Of a DNA stretch of 14,478 nt, positions 12,470-14,478 are shown in pieces; position 1 is the stretch's first letter; the number at the start of each line of letters is the position of its first letter. Location of the stretch: positions 1-14,478 of the forward strand of contig NZ_JH604884.1 of the NCBI RefSeq assembly GCF_000250875.1, in the 5' to 3' direction. Both the position numbers and the translations under genes were made by a program. The notes under the pieces are model-generated. The model was not told the origin of the DNA. It made no database searches and worked only from the letters and a program-made list of their open reading frames with translations. The DNA comes from Sutterella parvirubra YIT 11816 (lineage in GTDB: Bacteria > Pseudomonadota > Gammaproteobacteria > Burkholderiales > Burkholderiaceae_F).

Positions 12470-13467
12470 CCGCCCAACCTCAGAAGAAATCCACCGCCGC
12501 GACCCTCCTGGGCGCATTGATCTTGGCGGGCGCCGTCGGCTTCATCGGTTGGGGCGTCTGGCGCGCCACGCTCCCGCAGCCCGTTCCCGTGCAGGGGATG
12601 GTCGACGCGACGACGATTTCCGTCTCCGCCAAGATCCCCGGCCGCATCGAATCCGTCCTTGTGAAGGAAGGCGACCGGATCGAAGCCGGCACCCCCGTCG
12701 CGAAGATCGCGATCCCCGAACTCGAAGCGAAGCTCGCGCAGGTCGAAGCCGTCGCCCGCGCCGCGGGCGCGAAGGCGAGCCTCGCCGACGAAGGCGCGCG
12801 CTCGGAGGAAATCCGCGCGGCCAAAGCCCAGAAGGCCCGCGCTGACGCCGCGCTCGCCTTGGCCCAGCGCTCCTGGGAGCGCGTCGACGCGCTCTTCAAG
12901 GAGGGGCTCGTCTCGGCCCAGCGCCACGACGAAGTCCGCGCCCAGCGCGACGGCGCCCGCGAAGCGGTGCGCGCCGCGGCGGCGCAGGTCGAAGCCCTCG
13001 AAACGGGGCTCCGCGCCCAGGAAAAGGATGCGGCGCACGCGCTTCTCGCGCAGGCTGAGGGAGGCGTCTCCGAAGTGAGGAGCATGGCCGAGGAAGCGTT
13101 CGTGAAGACGCCGCTTTCGGGCGAAGTCTCGAAGATCATCATCGATCCGGGCGAAATCGCCCCGGCCGGGTTCCCCCTCGTGCAGGTGACCGACCTCACC
13201 GACGTCTGGATGAGCTTCAACCTCCGCGAAGACGACCTCCCGGGCGTCGCGCCCGGCACCCGCTGGCAGGTCGAAGTCCCCGCGCTCGGGAAGACGGTTG
13301 AGGTCGAGGTCTACTGGGTGAGCGCCCGCGGCGACTACGCCGTCTGGCGCGCCACGCGTCAGAATTCCGGCTACGACCTGCGCACCTTCGAAGTGCGCGC
13401 CCGTCCGGTGACGCCGGTCGAGGGCCTTCGCCCCGGCATGAGCGCGATTCTCCCGAAGGGGCTCTGA
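12466..13467 (+). CDS. HlyD/EmrA-like membrane fusion (adaptor) protein
   Basis: A 333-residue periplasmic adaptor linking an inner-membrane permease to the TolC-like channel. One N-terminal membrane anchor spans about residues 11-32. The first half of the biotinyl-lipoyl domain follows (VDATTISVSAKIPGRIESVLVKEGD, about 46-70). An Ala/Glu/Arg-rich coiled-coil hairpin covers about 75-205. The second lipoyl half is AFVKTPLSGEVSKIIIDPGE, and a beta-barrel region follows (DVWMSFNLREDDL onward). This is the HlyD_D23-type layout, close to YhiI/YbhG proteins. Its ATG overlaps the TolC-like gene's stop by four bases (ATGA), and GGAG lies 11 bases upstream inside that gene. The permease gene starts 38 bases after its stop, so all three probably share an mRNA. 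Confidence 0.92.
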   Translation: MTAQPQKKSTAATLLGALILAGAVGFIGWGVWRATLPQPVPVQGMVDATTISVSAKIPGRIESVLVKEGDRIEAGTPVAKIAIPELEAKLAQVEAVARAAGAKASLADEGARSEEIRAAKAQKARADAALALAQRSWERVDALFKEGLVSAQRHDEVRAQRDGAREAVRAAAAQVEALETGLRAQEKDAAHALLAQAEGGVSEVRSMAEEAFVKTPLSGEVSKIIIDPGEIAPAGFPLVQVTDLTDVWMSFNLREDDLPGVAPGTRWQVEVPALGKTVEVEVYWVSARGDYAVWRATRQNSGYDLRTFEVRARPVTPVEGLRPGMSAILPKGL

Positions 13468-13505
13468 TCATCCGGTCCTCTTTCGCCAGAGAGCAGAGAT
13501 TTCTC

Positions 13506-14478
13506 ATGACCACCGGCTTCTTCTCCGACATCTGGAGCGCCGCGCGCCATGAAGTGCGCGCGATGCGCCGCGACCCCGGCCTGCTGTTGGCCGGCTTCGT
13601 CGTGCCGCTCTTCTGGTGCCTGGTGTTGGCGTTCACCTTCGGGACCGGCCTCATGCGGGGGCTCCCCGTCGCGTGGGTCGACCTCGACCACTCGGCGGCG
13701 TCCCGCCAGGCGGCGCGCCAGATCGACGCGGCGCCCACGATGGCCTTGACCGCCTACGAGACCCCCGCGGCCGCCGAAGAGGCGTTGCGCGAAGGCCGGG
13801 TCTTCGCGGTGATCACCGTCCCGGAAGACTGGGAAAAGGCGCAGCGGCTCGGGCTCTCCGGCCCGGGCGGCGCGGTTTCCGCCGCCTTCAACCGCACCTA
13901 CTATCCCGTGTCGACCATGCTCGAGGCCGATCTGAAGCTGGCCCTCGCCGACGCCACGATTCAGGTCGGGGCCGAAAAGCGCACGGCGGCCGCCGGGGGC
14001 GGGCCGCTTTCCGCCAACGGCGGGATGCTCCGCGCGCTGCTCCCCGAAACCTACTTCCTCGGGAACGCCGCCTTCAATTTCTCGGCCTATCTTCTCGCGC
14101 CCCTTCTTCCCGGCGTGATGGCGCTGGGCGCGGTGCTCGCATTCGCATCCGCGCTCGTTCGCGACTGGCGCGCGGGCACGGTGCGGGCCTGGGTGGCCGC
14201 GGCGGGCGGCAGCCCCTTCGCCGCGATTTTGGGGAAGCTTCTCCCCTGGTTCGCGCTCTACGCTTTGGGGCACGCCCTTTGGGTCGCAGGCTTTGCCGGG
14301 TGGGCCGGATGGGCGCCCGCCGCGGCGGGCTGGGCCTCGGTCGGGTGGTGGCTTCTCGCAGGCTGGCTTCTCATGCTCGCGATGGCGGGGATGGCGCTTT
14401 TGATCACCTCCACGTCGCTCACGTGGGTGCTCGCGGTCACGACCGTCTCCGCACTCACCGCGCCCGCCTTCCCCTTCA
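13506..14478 (+). CDS. ABC-2 type permease (YhhJ-like), 3' end outside the window
   Basis: An inner-membrane permease, open from ATG 13506 to the window edge (324 codons seen). A cytoplasmic start (FSDIWSAARHEVRAMRRDPG) leads into membrane segment 1 at about 25-48. Then comes PVAWVDLDHSAASRQAARQI, the hallmark start of the large periplasmic domain in ABC2_membrane_3 proteins. After about 190 residues a cluster of hydrophobic segments begins (NFSAYLLAPLLPGVMALGAVLAFASAL), followed by an Ala/Gly/Trp-rich set. The usual full length is about 370-380, so perhaps 50 residues are missing. The start has only a weak purine stretch (GAGAGCAGAG) upstream. In YhiI-RbbA-YhhJ and YbhGFSR systems an ATPase gene sits between adaptor and permease; here it does not. 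A second permease or an ATPase may follow beyond the window. Confidence 0.88.
   Translation, partial: MTTGFFSDIWSAARHEVRAMRRDPGLLLAGFVVPLFWCLVLAFTFGTGLMRGLPVAWVDLDHSAASRQAARQIDAAPTMALTAYETPAAAEEALREGRVFAVITVPEDWEKAQRLGLSGPGGAVSAAFNRTYYPVSTMLEADLKLALADATIQVGAEKRTAAAGGGPLSANGGMLRALLPETYFLGNAAFNFSAYLLAPLLPGVMALGAVLAFASALVRDWRAGTVRAWVAAAGGSPFAAILGKLLPWFALYALGHALWVAGFAGWAGWAPAAAGWASVGWWLLAGWLLMLAMAGMALLITSTSLTWVLAVTTVSALTAPAFPF

Noticed and set aside
1..14478. tRNA, rRNA, tmRNA, RNase P RNA, SRP RNA, CRISPR arrays, insertion sequences
   Set aside because: I looked for conserved cores, regular direct repeats and transposase frames by eye and found none. A covariance-model search could still reveal a divergent RNA in 2.9-4.96 kb.

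Overview
The window is high-GC bacterial DNA whose clear genes use strongly G/C-ending codons. The proteins (FixJ-type regulator, formate--tetrahydrofolate ligase, NsrR-like Rrf2 regulator, LysR regulator, periplasmic Cu,Zn superoxide dismutase, TolC/HlyD efflux parts) point to a Gram-negative proteobacterium. A Burkholderiales/Sutterellaceae-like host is my best guess, from general gene content only. I see no rRNA, tRNA, CRISPR array, insertion sequence or phage gene.

Layout. 195-821: a FixJ/LuxR response regulator with a clean terminator. 1240-2883: fhs, ending in a strong terminator. 2884-4961: about 2.1 kb without a convincing protein gene. This gap has a lower-GC middle part and two stretches of successive hairpins. 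One stretch (about 3060-3592) carries a strong Shine-Dalgarno and a small ORF of doubtful reality. The other (about 4739-4907) is the probable 5' leader of the next gene. 4962-5681: a stand-alone flavin reductase module of the ferredoxin-NADP reductase type. 5977-6501: an NsrR-like iron-sulfur regulator, with palindromes in the gap before it. These two look like a redox or nitric-oxide-responsive pair.

6705-7052 (minus): an orphan HigA-like/Xre DNA-binding protein. 7259-8071: a nitroreductase-family protein. 8178-9131: a LysR regulator whose likely promoter lies at the end of the nitroreductase gene. 9320-9835: a small lipoprotein with a PEGA-like segment and a Gly/Trp-rich tail. 9996-10535 (minus): sodC. 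10979-14478: an efflux operon in the order TolC-like channel, HlyD-like adaptor (ATGA overlap), ABC-2 permease cut by the window edge. No ATPase gene is visible in it.

Taken together this is one-carbon metabolism next to several redox and stress functions (flavin reductase, NsrR-like sensor, nitroreductase, SodC) and an export system. The least explained part is the hairpin-rich gap 2.9-4.96 kb.
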